From SR-FBR-E99 sp963732365 (GTDB lineage Bacteria; Bacteroidota; Bacteroidia; Bacteroidales; VadinHA17): 64,000 nucleotides of DNA. The notes under the pieces were generated by a model. It worked only from the letters and a program-made list of their open reading frames with translations. It made no database searches and had not been told where the DNA came from. Both the position numbers and the translations under genes were made by a program. Positions 46,427-54,666 of the stretch are shown here, one piece after another. Where the stretch lies: positions 1,798,001 to 1,862,000 of the forward strand of contig CAVSZC010000005.1 in NCBI GenBank assembly GCA_963732365.1, read 5' to 3'. Position 1 is the stretch's first letter. Every line of letters begins with the position of its first letter.

Positions 46427-46807
46427 TTAGTTTTTCTTCTTTTCATCTTCGGTATAGATGCCGGCAATCATCAATGATCCGCCCATTAACGATATATCCT
46501 TCAGAAGGGCGATAAGGGTTGTCGGGATCTCTTTACCGCTGAACAGATGAGGGATATGTATTGTAAGTATGAAGATCAGCAGCAGGGCAGCCAGAATAAG
46601 TGTTGATTGCCTGACGAATTTCTTCGTAATGATGCTGATGCTTACCACAATAAGTACCAATCCTGTCAGGATGATAGTGTATGCCCCGAGCGGAATAAAG
46701 GAGGTAAGCATACCAACATAGTAATCCATCATCATGAAATGGTTTATCCCGAACACCGCAAATGGCAGGGCGAACAGGATTCTTCCAAGAGTAGTCAGGT
46801 TTTTCAT
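46427..46807 (-). CDS. DoxX-like small membrane protein
   Basis: 126 residues, four membrane helices, with the opening GRILFALPFAVFGINHF that resembles DoxX/DoxD-like proteins. Function in oxidase operons is not established; it may help assembly or handle quinone. It sits 11 bases from the cytochrome c gene and 10 from SCO1. Confidence 0.75.
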   Translation of the reverse strand: MKNLTTLGRILFALPFAVFGINHFMMMDYYVGMLTSFIPLGAYTIILTGLVLIVVSISIITKKFVRQSTLILAALLLIFILTIHIPHLFSGKEIPTTLIALLKDISLMGGSLMIAGIYTEDEKKKN

Positions 46808-46818
46808 ATTTATGGAGG

Positions 46819-47760
46819 TTAGTTTTCGGTCTCTGTTGTTGTATCTCCTGATTTCTTGCCCTGAATGACGCTGCCGATGGTGTATATGTCACGCAGTTTC
46901 ATAAGGATCAGGAGGATAAATCCCCATACTGCAAGCACTCCGATGGTGTATGTCAGTATGACCCACACGGGAGCTTTTCTTATGTTATTCCACATAGCCC
47001 TCTCAGCCAGCAGGCTTACCGGAATGGTCTTGATGCCTGCCATCAGTGTAGTATCCTTTGACACAATACCGAAAACATCCTCATCGGTGAATTTGGCGCT
47101 GAAATGTATATTTCCCTCCTTATCACCGGGAAGCCCTGCCGGGATTCTGAAGGCAGCGACTCCGGCATCGTCGGTTGTCTTTTCCTCATCTACCGGCATC
47201 ATCCCGAAATAACGGTGCGCAAAGAGCCTGACACCTGCGCCGGTAACAGCTACGGTTTTCTTTTCATCGACAGCACTGGCAATGATGAGAACCGTGCTGT
47301 CAGCTTCATTGTAGCCAAGGGTCATCTTTATCACAGCTCCGGGGTATGCAGATGATGTGATTATCTGCATCACTTTCTGAACGTAATTTTTGTTGAAGCT
47401 TCTTATGTAGGAGACAACATGCCATATGTCATCTCCGGTCAGAACATTGCGGAATGATGGCATCTGACCTCTTCCGACTGATACTTTGTGAAATATCTCG
47501 CCGTCGCTGTTTTTCTGTATCTTTTCGGTAGCCGGATCGCCCGGTGAAGGGACAAGGTTGATGTAGTTGCCTTTGCCCGGCGTACCGTGACATGAAATAC
47601 AGTTTGTCAGGTAAAGCTTCTCTCCGCTTTGTCTCGTCTCATCGGTGAAGGGAAAAGTACTGAGCCTCCCTTTTCTGTCTTCAGGAACTACCCAGTCCTG
47701 CCCCCTGGCAAATCCTGTGGCCAATAAGGTGAAAAGTGCTATTTGAATAAAGTATTTCAT
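46819..47760 (-). CDS. Membrane-anchored monohaem cytochrome c
   Basis: 313 residues from the ATG giving MKYFIQIALF. The frame stays open upstream to 48027, but that part lies inside the NrfD gene. Signal peptide about 1-20; cytochrome c domain (about 35-130) with Cys54-x2-Cys57-His58; then an Ig-like beta domain (about 135-260) and one C-terminal membrane helix (about 275-297). It is well placed to carry electrons from the Fe-S/NrfD module to the haem c of oxidase subunit II. Only one haem motif is present. Confidence 0.88.
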   Translation of the reverse strand: MKYFIQIALFTLLATGFARGQDWVVPEDRKGRLSTFPFTDETRQSGEKLYLTNCISCHGTPGKGNYINLVPSPGDPATEKIQKNSDGEIFHKVSVGRGQMPSFRNVLTGDDIWHVVSYIRSFNKNYVQKVMQIITSSAYPGAVIKMTLGYNEADSTVLIIASAVDEKKTVAVTGAGVRLFAHRYFGMMPVDEEKTTDDAGVAAFRIPAGLPGDKEGNIHFSAKFTDEDVFGIVSKDTTLMAGIKTIPVSLLAERAMWNNIRKAPVWVILTYTIGVLAVWGFILLILMKLRDIYTIGSVIQGKKSGDTTTETEN

Positions 47761-47770
47761 AAACAGTCTG

Positions 47771-49120
47771 TTATTCGTTACCAGGAAGTTTTTCTTTATC
47801 ATGCCCATCCTCTGCCATTTCCCATATCGGGATGACGGGGAAGAGCTTGGAAAGGACTGTAATAATGATAAGAACAAGCAGTATTGATGCCATTGTGATT
47901 GCTGTTTCAATAAGGGTAGGCTTGTATACAACCCACTCAACAGGTACGTTCTGTATCGGGAGGTTAGGGTGCCCCTGGCCGGGAACGACAATGATATAAC
48001 GCTTAAACCATGAAGCGGCAAGGACAAATATTGAGATAATCAGCATCGGCAACGGTTTCCGCATTTGCTTTATGAGGAGGAGAATAACCGGTATGACAAG
48101 GCCAGCCAGCTGAACACTCCAGAAAAGCATAGAGTAATGCCCTGTGAAGAGTTCACGCAGATGTATTGCATCACCGGTCTTTAGCTTGTATCCGGGGACA
48201 AGAAACTCGTTCAGGTTGAAATAGATATATACTATCGATGCCAGGATCAGCACCCTTCCCATCTTTTCAAAGTGAAATGGTGTGAGATACTTTTCAAGTT
48301 TATAATTAACCCTGAAGAAATACATTGCAATAATTACGGCGGCGGTTCCTGACACGAAGGCGCCTGAAAGGAAGTAGGGTCCGAAAATTGTGCTGTCCCA
48401 CCCTGTCCTTGGAGTGACCGCGAAGAGCCATGAGGTGACTGTATGAATGGCAAAGGCAGTAGGTATGATCAATATCAGAAGGATCCTCATGGCCTGTGTC
48501 AGAATGCGGTACTGTGACTCATGATGTTCCCATCTTAATGAAAGCACTTCATAAATCTTTGCAAGGAATGAGGGTCTTCCCTGGAGTCTGTTTTTTGATA
48601 TTGCCAGGTCGGGGATGAGAGGGAAGAACCAAAGTAAAAGGCTTAGCACCAGATAAGTAGTAACCACGGTGACGTCCCACAGGATAGGTGACTGTATGCG
48701 TCCGAACCTGAAGAGGAATGGAAATCTGTCAGGGCGCCCCATATCGGATATGATTACCAGTCCGGCAACAGCAGCAAAGGCTATCGCGATTATCTCTGCT
48801 ATCCTCGAGATCGGTTTGACCCAGCTGTAACCTATAAGACCAAGAACCGCACTGATAAGCATCCCAACGAGGCTTGTCGCGACAAAGAAGACGAAGTTGG
48901 CGATATACATTCCCCAGCTGGTATAGTCACGAAGACCTGTCACACCCAGTCCTTCCCTGAGCTGTATGATATAAGCGAAGAGACATGCTGCGAGTGCGAG
49001 CAGCAGAAAGCCCATCCAAATGATGAAACCCTTGCCTATCCTTACATTCCTGAGAACATCTGCTGCAACGGAATCTAACTTTCGCTGTTCCTCCGGTGAG
49101 CTGAAACGTATTTCATTCAT
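47771..49120 (-). CDS. NrfD/ActC-type quinone-interacting membrane protein
   Basis: 449 residues with about 10 membrane helices; polysulfide-reductase NrfD family, the quinol-binding membrane subunit of many iron-sulfur oxidoreductases. Supporting segments: GLRDYTSWGMYIANFVFFV near the N-terminus, SDMGRPDRFPFLFRFGRIQSP, and a C-terminal periplasmic GQGHPNLPIQNVPVEW. The length matches ActC of alternative complex III better than short NrfD proteins. It lies 12 bases after the Fe-S gene and 10 bases before the cytochrome c gene. Confidence 0.9.
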   Translation of the reverse strand: MNEIRFSSPEEQRKLDSVAADVLRNVRIGKGFIIWMGFLLLALAACLFAYIIQLREGLGVTGLRDYTSWGMYIANFVFFVATSLVGMLISAVLGLIGYSWVKPISRIAEIIAIAFAAVAGLVIISDMGRPDRFPFLFRFGRIQSPILWDVTVVTTYLVLSLLLWFFPLIPDLAISKNRLQGRPSFLAKIYEVLSLRWEHHESQYRILTQAMRILLILIIPTAFAIHTVTSWLFAVTPRTGWDSTIFGPYFLSGAFVSGTAAVIIAMYFFRVNYKLEKYLTPFHFEKMGRVLILASIVYIYFNLNEFLVPGYKLKTGDAIHLRELFTGHYSMLFWSVQLAGLVIPVILLLIKQMRKPLPMLIISIFVLAASWFKRYIIVVPGQGHPNLPIQNVPVEWVVYKPTLIETAITMASILLVLIIITVLSKLFPVIPIWEMAEDGHDKEKLPGNE

Positions 49121-49132
49121 ATTGTCAAGGCT

Positions 49133-50110
49133 TTAGATCGTTTCTTCCCTGTATTCTTTCTCAGGACCGCGCTCAAACTCAAAGAGCCTGTTTTTCGGCG
49201 GCAGGTAATAAACCCTCGGGTTGGTGCCCAGCTCTACATGGAGCCTGTATCCTGCATTCTTTTCAAGCAGCTCGCTCAGCATGACAGTCTCTTTTGTAGT
49301 GCCGTTGGTAACTGCATCCTCGTTCTCATCACCGAAGTAGAAGACGCCATTGGGGCAGGCAGAGACACAGTAGGGCAGAAGCCCTTCCCTGATCCTGTCA
49401 GCGCTGAAGAGGCATTTCGAGATGGTACCCTTTTTCTGAGGTACATTCAGCTCGACGTCATATGTCTTCTCCTTGTCATTCTCTGCCTGTGACGGCTCCT
49501 GCCAGTGAAACATCCTTGCAGAATAGGGACAGGCAGCCATGCAGAAACGACAGCCGATACACCTCTCATTATCGATCAGAACTATGCCGTCCTGCCTTTT
49601 GTATGTGGCATCAACCGGACAGACTGAAACGCAGGGCGGGTTATCGCAGTGCTGGCACGGCTTGGGCATGAAATATTCGGGAGTGTTGGCCGATTCCTTC
49701 ATAACCAGGGTGTTGATGTGGTACTCATAGGGTCTGAGATGATGAGCGCTCTGGCATGCCTCAACGCATTTCCTGGCATTCCTGCAGCGTGACAGGTCAA
49801 TGACCATCACCCACTTCTTTCCCTGAAGTCCCTCTTTACCCCTGGCTTTCAACGCCTTTACGTCAGGCTTGAGATCCTTGATCTGGTCAGCGGGAATCTC
49901 CACCAGTCTGTTATCTTCGGTGAGTACCTTGACCATGCCCTTGTTGTGCTTGGCTTTTTCAAAACTGTGCCCCGAATACAACGCCGCTGCCCCGGTAACG
50001 GAAACAGCCCCTGCAATTGACAGCCTGCGGATGAAATCGCGCCTCGATGCTTCTACAACCTTGTCGAGATCCGGCTTCTCATTGCTCTTCTCTTGCTTCT
50101 CTTTCTCCAT
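49133..50110 (-). CDS. Tat-exported ferredoxin-like Fe-S subunit with two incomplete cluster motifs
   Basis: 325 residues. Tat signal SRRDF (22-26) and hydrophobic stretch to about 45, so it folds with cofactors and acts outside the inner membrane. Four cluster motifs follow: I Cys109, Cys115, Cys119 with Ala112 where Cys is expected; II Cys152, 155, 160, 164; III Cys184, 187, 190, 194; IV Cys233, Cys248, Cys252 with Ser236 where Cys is expected. So 14 of 16 ligands remain. It resembles DsrO/NrfC proteins and the C-terminal part of ActB. Likely partner of the adjacent NrfD protein. Confidence 0.93.
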   Translation of the reverse strand: MEKEKQEKSNEKPDLDKVVEASRRDFIRRLSIAGAVSVTGAAALYSGHSFEKAKHNKGMVKVLTEDNRLVEIPADQIKDLKPDVKALKARGKEGLQGKKWVMVIDLSRCRNARKCVEACQSAHHLRPYEYHINTLVMKESANTPEYFMPKPCQHCDNPPCVSVCPVDATYKRQDGIVLIDNERCIGCRFCMAACPYSARMFHWQEPSQAENDKEKTYDVELNVPQKKGTISKCLFSADRIREGLLPYCVSACPNGVFYFGDENEDAVTNGTTKETVMLSELLEKNAGYRLHVELGTNPRVYYLPPKNRLFEFERGPEKEYREETI

Positions 50111-50162
50111 ATATGGATTGATTGGATAAAAAACAGAAAGTAAACAGCCAGTCTGCCGATGC

Positions 50163-50501
50163 CTATTCAGCCTGCCGGGTCATTACCTTAACGGCATTAT
50201 ATCCGAGACCGTCAACGACCTCTTTGATTTTGGCAGTATCTACTTTTGCAGGCTCATACTCAACCATGGCATTGCCAAGAGTGTGAGATGCCTTTACTGA
50301 AATAATGCCGGGTACCTTTGCCAGGTTGGTCTGTATCGTATTTTCACATCCGGTGCAGGTCATACCGGTGATGGAGACCTCGATGAGAGCTGATTCAGCA
50401 GTTGGTTCCTTTACTTCCTTCTTCCCTCCGCCACCGCATGAAATAAGGAACACGGCCATAACGAGGAGGAGAGTGTACCCCAAAGTTCTTATTCTTATCA
50501 T
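50163..50501 (-). CDS. Heavy-metal-associated (HMA) domain lipoprotein
   Basis: 112 residues from the ATG at 50501; the frame also allows a GTG at 50510. Lipobox FLISC puts the lipid on Cys22. An HMA fold follows from about residue 38, with metal site Met47-Thr-Cys49-Thr-Gly-Cys52. As first gene of the respiratory operon, 52 bases before the Fe-S gene, it is probably a periplasmic copper carrier for oxidase assembly, working with SCO1. A TACATTTA stretch 48 bases upstream is one base off the -7 consensus. Confidence 0.85.
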   Translation of the reverse strand: MIRIRTLGYTLLLVMAVFLISCGGGGKKEVKEPTAESALIEVSITGMTCTGCENTIQTNLAKVPGIISVKASHTLGNAMVEYEPAKVDTAKIKEVVDGLGYNAVKVMTRQAE

Positions 50502-50681
50502 AGTAAACACGTTTTAGGTTAGGTATTTCAATTAAAAATCAGGCTGTATAAATGTATAAATTTTTCAGTTCAATACCTTCAACTGTCTTAAATATCAATT
50601 CGCCTCTTTCAACCTGACGCGGGAGAACGGCACAACTATTTATTTCAGCATCATTTTCATCAAAACTTCATAAATGATATT

Positions 50682-50689
50682 TAAATTTG
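50682..50689 (+). promoter_or_regulatory. Possible -7 element (TAAATTTG) for the 50725 lipoprotein gene
   Basis: TAAATTTG matches TAnnTTTG and lies 35 bases before the ATG at 50725. The frame can be opened from 50674, but this element and the lipobox spacing both favour the 50725 start. Confidence 0.45.
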
Positions 50690-50724
50690 CAAAAAGTGAC
50701 AAGTTGAAATCTAATATCTTTATT

Positions 50725-51753
50725 ATGAGAAAGATCGTTATCCTTTTTATTGTCATTGCAGCAATGCTGACATCACAGTGTTCAAGAAATGTAGGAGATA
50801 CGTCTCTCAAGAATGCTCTGGATGAGAGCTCATTAAAGATAAACAAAGCCACGACTGTCATTTCTGATACCAGGGGCTTCCAATTGATGACTGCGTCAGA
50901 TCAGACTAAATCGGGTGAGATTTACAGTGACAGCATAGAACTCGACATGATAGCCGGCATTTATGATTTCAAGCCGGAAACCTATATGTGCCATCGCGAC
51001 ATGAGACCCAGATGGACGTTTGAAAAAACCGGCGAGAGTGAAATGCTTGTGGTGAACATTCCTCAGAAAATGATATTTCATCCAAGGTACTTTTACCTGA
51101 ACAATCCGGAAGAGGTTGCTGAAGAGAATGATTTCACAATTACGGCGAGTGAATACCATAACTATTTTTCATACTTCAGACGGTATGACTACAGGCTGAT
51201 GGCAGGCTTCACGATTGATACGGAAGATATCGGTACTCTCGAGGTTACGGCTGCAGGCAACAATTTTGCCGACCGCAGTTATGCCTCAGAATATCATTTT
51301 ACAGATGATTACAGTGTAATGGTATCATATGATAAGGGTGACACTTCCACCTCTTCATTTGCCCTGAAAGAGGGCGACGAAATACTTCTGGGAGAAGAGA
51401 CGCTGTTCATCTGGAAGGATTACCACATGTCAGAAAGAAAGTACACCCTGACAATAGGTGATGTAGATATTGTAAGAACAACCGGGATAGACTCGACGCA
51501 GGTATTCCTGAACGGGGTTCTTCAGTCAACTGCAGCTGTCAAAATCACTGATGAGGACGAGACAGATGGTTCTGTATGCCGCCACAGGGACATACTGCTA
51601 ACCTTTGATGACGGTACGACTGTAAAGTTAAGCGAGCTGATCAGCCCTGCCCTCGAGACACTCGGTACCCTGATTGTTCCTATGCGTGAGATGAATTTTG
51701 CTAAACGTGTAGCAGATTATATAGCAATGTCAGTTTATTACCGTCAACTCTGA
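50725..51753 (+). CDS. Lipoprotein of unknown function
   Basis: 342 residues from MRKIVILFIV, with lipobox LTSQC (Cys19). The mature part is beta-rich, with many acidic and aromatic residues, and reads like two similar sandwich lobes; no catalytic motif is recognised. I cannot assign a family. It is divergent from the respiratory operon and ends in a strong terminator, so it is probably transcribed alone. Confidence 0.7.
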   Translation: MRKIVILFIVIAAMLTSQCSRNVGDTSLKNALDESSLKINKATTVISDTRGFQLMTASDQTKSGEIYSDSIELDMIAGIYDFKPETYMCHRDMRPRWTFEKTGESEMLVVNIPQKMIFHPRYFYLNNPEEVAEENDFTITASEYHNYFSYFRRYDYRLMAGFTIDTEDIGTLEVTAAGNNFADRSYASEYHFTDDYSVMVSYDKGDTSTSSFALKEGDEILLGEETLFIWKDYHMSERKYTLTIGDVDIVRTTGIDSTQVFLNGVLQSTAAVKITDEDETDGSVCRHRDILLTFDDGTTVKLSELISPALETLGTLIVPMREMNFAKRVADYIAMSVYYRQL

Positions 51754-51793
51754 ATTCCTTCTTTCTTTCCATAAGTCCGTTTTTTTTAACACT

Positions 51794-51822
51794 AAACTGC
51801 CGGTTCCCCGACCGGCAGTTTT
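51794..51822 (+). terminator. Rho-independent terminator
   Basis: An 11-bp perfect stem (AAACTGCCGGT / ACCGGCAGTTT) with a TCCCCG loop, followed by a T-rich run. It lies 41 bases after the lipoprotein stop and before the opine-dehydrogenase-like gene. The A-run before the stem means it could also work on the other strand, but no gene ends there. Confidence 0.88.
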
Positions 51823-51894
51823 ATTTGATGCTCAGCTGACAGGGACTCTATTATTATGAAATTTTCTTAAATTGCATAAGAAGTGATTATCCAT

Positions 51895-53010
51895 ATGAAA
51901 ACGCAACCGAGTGAGAAATGCAAAGTAGCGGTTTTGGGAGCTGGTCATGGCGGCATGGCAATGGCGGCTCATCTGGCGCTTATGGGGCACAGTGTTAACC
52001 TGTTCAACAGGGGTGAAGAGAGGCTTTGGGGAGTAAAATCGAGCGGGGCGATTGAGATCACAGGAGAGGTGGAGGGATTTGGCGAACTGAACCTGGCAAC
52101 GACATCAATCGGAGATGCTGTTAAGGATGTCGAACTCATAATGGTGGCGGTACCTGCCTTCGGGCACAGGTGGATAGCAGAGCAGGTTAGCCCGTACCTA
52201 ACAGATGGTCAGATTGTTGTGCTGCACCCGGGGAGAACCTGTGGTGCCCTTGAGTTCAAACAGGTGCTGACGAAGAACAATGTTAAGGCTGATGTGCCTG
52301 TCGCCGAAGCACAGACATTCATCTATGCCTCGCGCGCGACAGGCCCCTCACAGGTTCATATTTTCAGAATAAAGCACTCAATCCCGGTAGCCTCAGTGAG
52401 GGCTCACCTTATCCCAAAGGTGATTAGCAGCCTGCGGAAGTTTTACCCGCAATTCGTGCCCGGAGATAATGTATTCAAAACCAGCTTTGAAAATATAGGA
52501 AGTGTTTTTCATCCGGTATTGTGCGTTATGAATGCCGGGTGGATTGAGCATGACATCGATTTTCAGTTCTACCATGAAGGTGTCACACCGGCAGTATCGA
52601 GGATTCTTGAGAAGATAGATGAGGAGCGCGTAAAGGTGGCTGAAGCGCTCGGGATCAGGGCAATTACTGCAAGACAATGGCTGTATATGGCATACAGCAC
52701 AACAGGTGAAACGCTTTATGAGTCAATGCGAAAGAATGTCGGTTATCGCGGAATTCTTGCACCGAGGACTCTTAAGATGCGTTATCTTGACGAGGACATC
52801 CCTTTCAGCCTTGTGCCAATGGCCTCGATAGGGAAGATGCTTAATGTGGCGACGCCTGGAATGGATTCAATAATACAGCTCGGGTCTGCACTTAACTCTG
52901 TCGATTACTGGTCTGTCGGAAGAACTGTCGAGAGCCTTGGCATAGCAGGGATGAGCCTCAGGGACCTGAGACTCATCGCTATCGGTGAGCCGCCAGGATT
53001 AAAAGACTAA
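51895..53010 (+). CDS. NAD(P)-dependent octopine/nopaline (opine) dehydrogenase family protein
   Basis: 371 residues from the ATG giving MKTQPSEK (a GTG at 51883 is also in frame). N-terminal Rossmann domain with VLGAGHGGMAMAAHLA (GxGxxG at 15-20); C-terminal opine-dehydrogenase domain with ENIGSVFHPVLCVMNAGWIE and the catalytic-region histidine. Opine dehydrogenases reductively join an amino acid to a keto acid, or run in reverse. It is 12 bases before a B12-binding mutase-like gene and surely cotranscribed. Substrate unknown. Confidence 0.87.
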   Translation: MKTQPSEKCKVAVLGAGHGGMAMAAHLALMGHSVNLFNRGEERLWGVKSSGAIEITGEVEGFGELNLATTSIGDAVKDVELIMVAVPAFGHRWIAEQVSPYLTDGQIVVLHPGRTCGALEFKQVLTKNNVKADVPVAEAQTFIYASRATGPSQVHIFRIKHSIPVASVRAHLIPKVISSLRKFYPQFVPGDNVFKTSFENIGSVFHPVLCVMNAGWIEHDIDFQFYHEGVTPAVSRILEKIDEERVKVAEALGIRAITARQWLYMAYSTTGETLYESMRKNVGYRGILAPRTLKMRYLDEDIPFSLVPMASIGKMLNVATPGMDSIIQLGSALNSVDYWSVGRTVESLGIAGMSLRDLRLIAIGEPPGLKD

Positions 53011-53022
53011 TAAAAGACTGAC

Positions 53023-54666
53023 ATGACAAAGATAATAGGTGCTGCCATTGGAAGCTGTGTTCACGTAGGCGGACTTCATCACTTCCTGAAGCTTGCCGAA
53101 GCAGAGGGCTGCTCGGCTCAGTCATTCGGGCCCGCTGTGACTGTAAAGAGACTTGTCAATATAATCATTGAAGAGAATCCTGATATAGTTGCACTAAGTT
53201 ACAGGCTCACACCCGGTGCTGCCGGAGAACTGTTTGATGAGCTCAGGGATGAGCTTTCCCGGGTGCGTAGGTCAGGCATCAGAATGATATTCGGAGGAAC
53301 GCCTCCAGTGGCAGCGGTAGCAAAAGCATCTGGTCTCTTTGACCGGGTATTTGACGGCACCGAATCCATGAATGCAATCAAGGAATATCTCAGGGGAAGC
53401 ACGGCCAAGGCAGGTGAGGCATCATTTCCCGGTACTCTCACGGGCAGGATAGAACAGAAATATCCCTATCCTCTCATCAGGCATCACTTCGGCAGACCTA
53501 CACTCTCAGAGACACTTGAAGGTGTTGAGAAGATTGCGATGTCAGGTGTACTTGACGTGTTGTCAATCGGACCGGACCAGAACGCTCAGGAACACTTTTT
53601 TCACCCTGAGGAGATGGATCACAGCCAGGACGGCGCAGGAGGGGTTCCCGTCAGGAAACCTGAAGACCTCGAGGCTATCTATCACAGGTCACGCTGCGGT
53701 AACTATCCGCTGGTACGGTGCTACGCCGGAACGCGTGACCTTATTAAATGGGCAGAGATGAGCCTCAGAACCATCAACAATGCCTGGGCAGCCATTCCAC
53801 TCTGCTGGTACAGTGTCATTGACGGAAGGTCAAAACGATCTGTCAGCGAAGCCATCAGGGAGCACCAGGAGGTAATGGGCTGGTATGCCCGGCAGGGAGT
53901 TCCTGTTGAGGTCAATGAGTCACACCAGTGGAGTCTGCGTGATGCGCACGACACACTTGCTGTCACAATGGCCTTTCTGGCTGCCTATAATGCGAAGAAG
54001 GCCGGTGTGAGAGATTATGTATCACAGTATATGTTCAATAATCCTCCGGGAACATCACCCGAGATGGATATCGCCAAAATGCTTGCAAAGGATGAGCTGA
54101 TAAGCGAATTGAAGAACGATTCCTTCAATGTCTTGCGGGAAGTAAGAGCCGGGTTGGCACATTTCTCGTCAAATCCTTCGTTTGCCCAGGGGCAACTCGC
54201 TTCCTCAGCAGTGATCAGCCTTGCACTTAAACCCCATATTCTGCATGTGGTGGGTTTCAGCGAAGGTGATCATGCTATCTTTCCTGATGAACTGATACAA
54301 AGTTGTGAGATAGCCCACGGAGTGCTGCACAACACACTCAGCGGCATGCCTGACCTGACTGACAGCAAGAGAGTCATGGAGAGGAAGAACGAGCTCAAGG
54401 ATGAAGCAAGATACCTTCTCGAAGCCCTGCGGAAGAGGGGAGAGGATTCAGTCAGGGATCCCTGGTCAGACCCTGATCTGATCGCCGGCGCCATAAAGGA
54501 TGGTGTGCTCGATGCTCCTCACTTTAAGGGCAACAAATACCTGTGCGGAAATATTGTTACAGGCCTTGCAGACGGGGCATGGCATGCTATTGACCCTGCT
54601 ACAGGCAGCAGGATTGATGAAAGAACACGACTGAGAATGCTCATCTTTAACCAACTTTCTCAATAG
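53023..54666 (+). CDS. One-chain cobalamin-binding / glutamate-mutase-E-like protein
   Basis: 547 residues. N-terminal B12-binding-type Rossmann domain (about 1-125): Cys12-Val-His14-Val-Gly-Gly17 in the place of DxHxxG (Asp replaced by Cys12, His kept), Ser59 in ALSYRLTP, and GG (91-92). The rest (about 150-547) resembles the TIM barrel of glutamate mutase E, with MGWYARQGVPVEVNES and SQYMFNNPPGTSPEMDIAKM. Mutases usually have the two domains on separate chains (MutS/MutE). The partner gene is opine-dehydrogenase-like. Its 3' end overlaps the converging membrane gene by 20 bases. Reaction unknown. Confidence 0.75.
   Translation: MTKIIGAAIGSCVHVGGLHHFLKLAEAEGCSAQSFGPAVTVKRLVNIIIEENPDIVALSYRLTPGAAGELFDELRDELSRVRRSGIRMIFGGTPPVAAVAKASGLFDRVFDGTESMNAIKEYLRGSTAKAGEASFPGTLTGRIEQKYPYPLIRHHFGRPTLSETLEGVEKIAMSGVLDVLSIGPDQNAQEHFFHPEEMDHSQDGAGGVPVRKPEDLEAIYHRSRCGNYPLVRCYAGTRDLIKWAEMSLRTINNAWAAIPLCWYSVIDGRSKRSVSEAIREHQEVMGWYARQGVPVEVNESHQWSLRDAHDTLAVTMAFLAAYNAKKAGVRDYVSQYMFNNPPGTSPEMDIAKMLAKDELISELKNDSFNVLREVRAGLAHFSSNPSFAQGQLASSAVISLALKPHILHVVGFSEGDHAIFPDELIQSCEIAHGVLHNTLSGMPDLTDSKRVMERKNELKDEARYLLEALRKRGEDSVRDPWSDPDLIAGAIKDGVLDAPHFKGNKYLCGNIVTGLADGAWHAIDPATGSRIDERTRLRMLIFNQLSQ

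Noticed and set aside
47761..48027. Longer N-terminus for the monohaem cytochrome c
   Set aside because: The extension lies inside the NrfD coding sequence and would bury the signal peptide; the ATG at 47760 gives a proper exported protein.
46819..50110. A full alternative complex III operon
   Set aside because: Only Fe-S, NrfD and cytochrome c genes are present; the pentahaem, molybdopterin-like and other small subunits are absent, so it is reported as a reduced module instead.
51823..51894. Cobalamin riboswitch before the opine-dehydrogenase/B12 pair
   Set aside because: Only about 70 bases lie between terminator and start, too short for the aptamer, and no B12-box-like sequence is seen.
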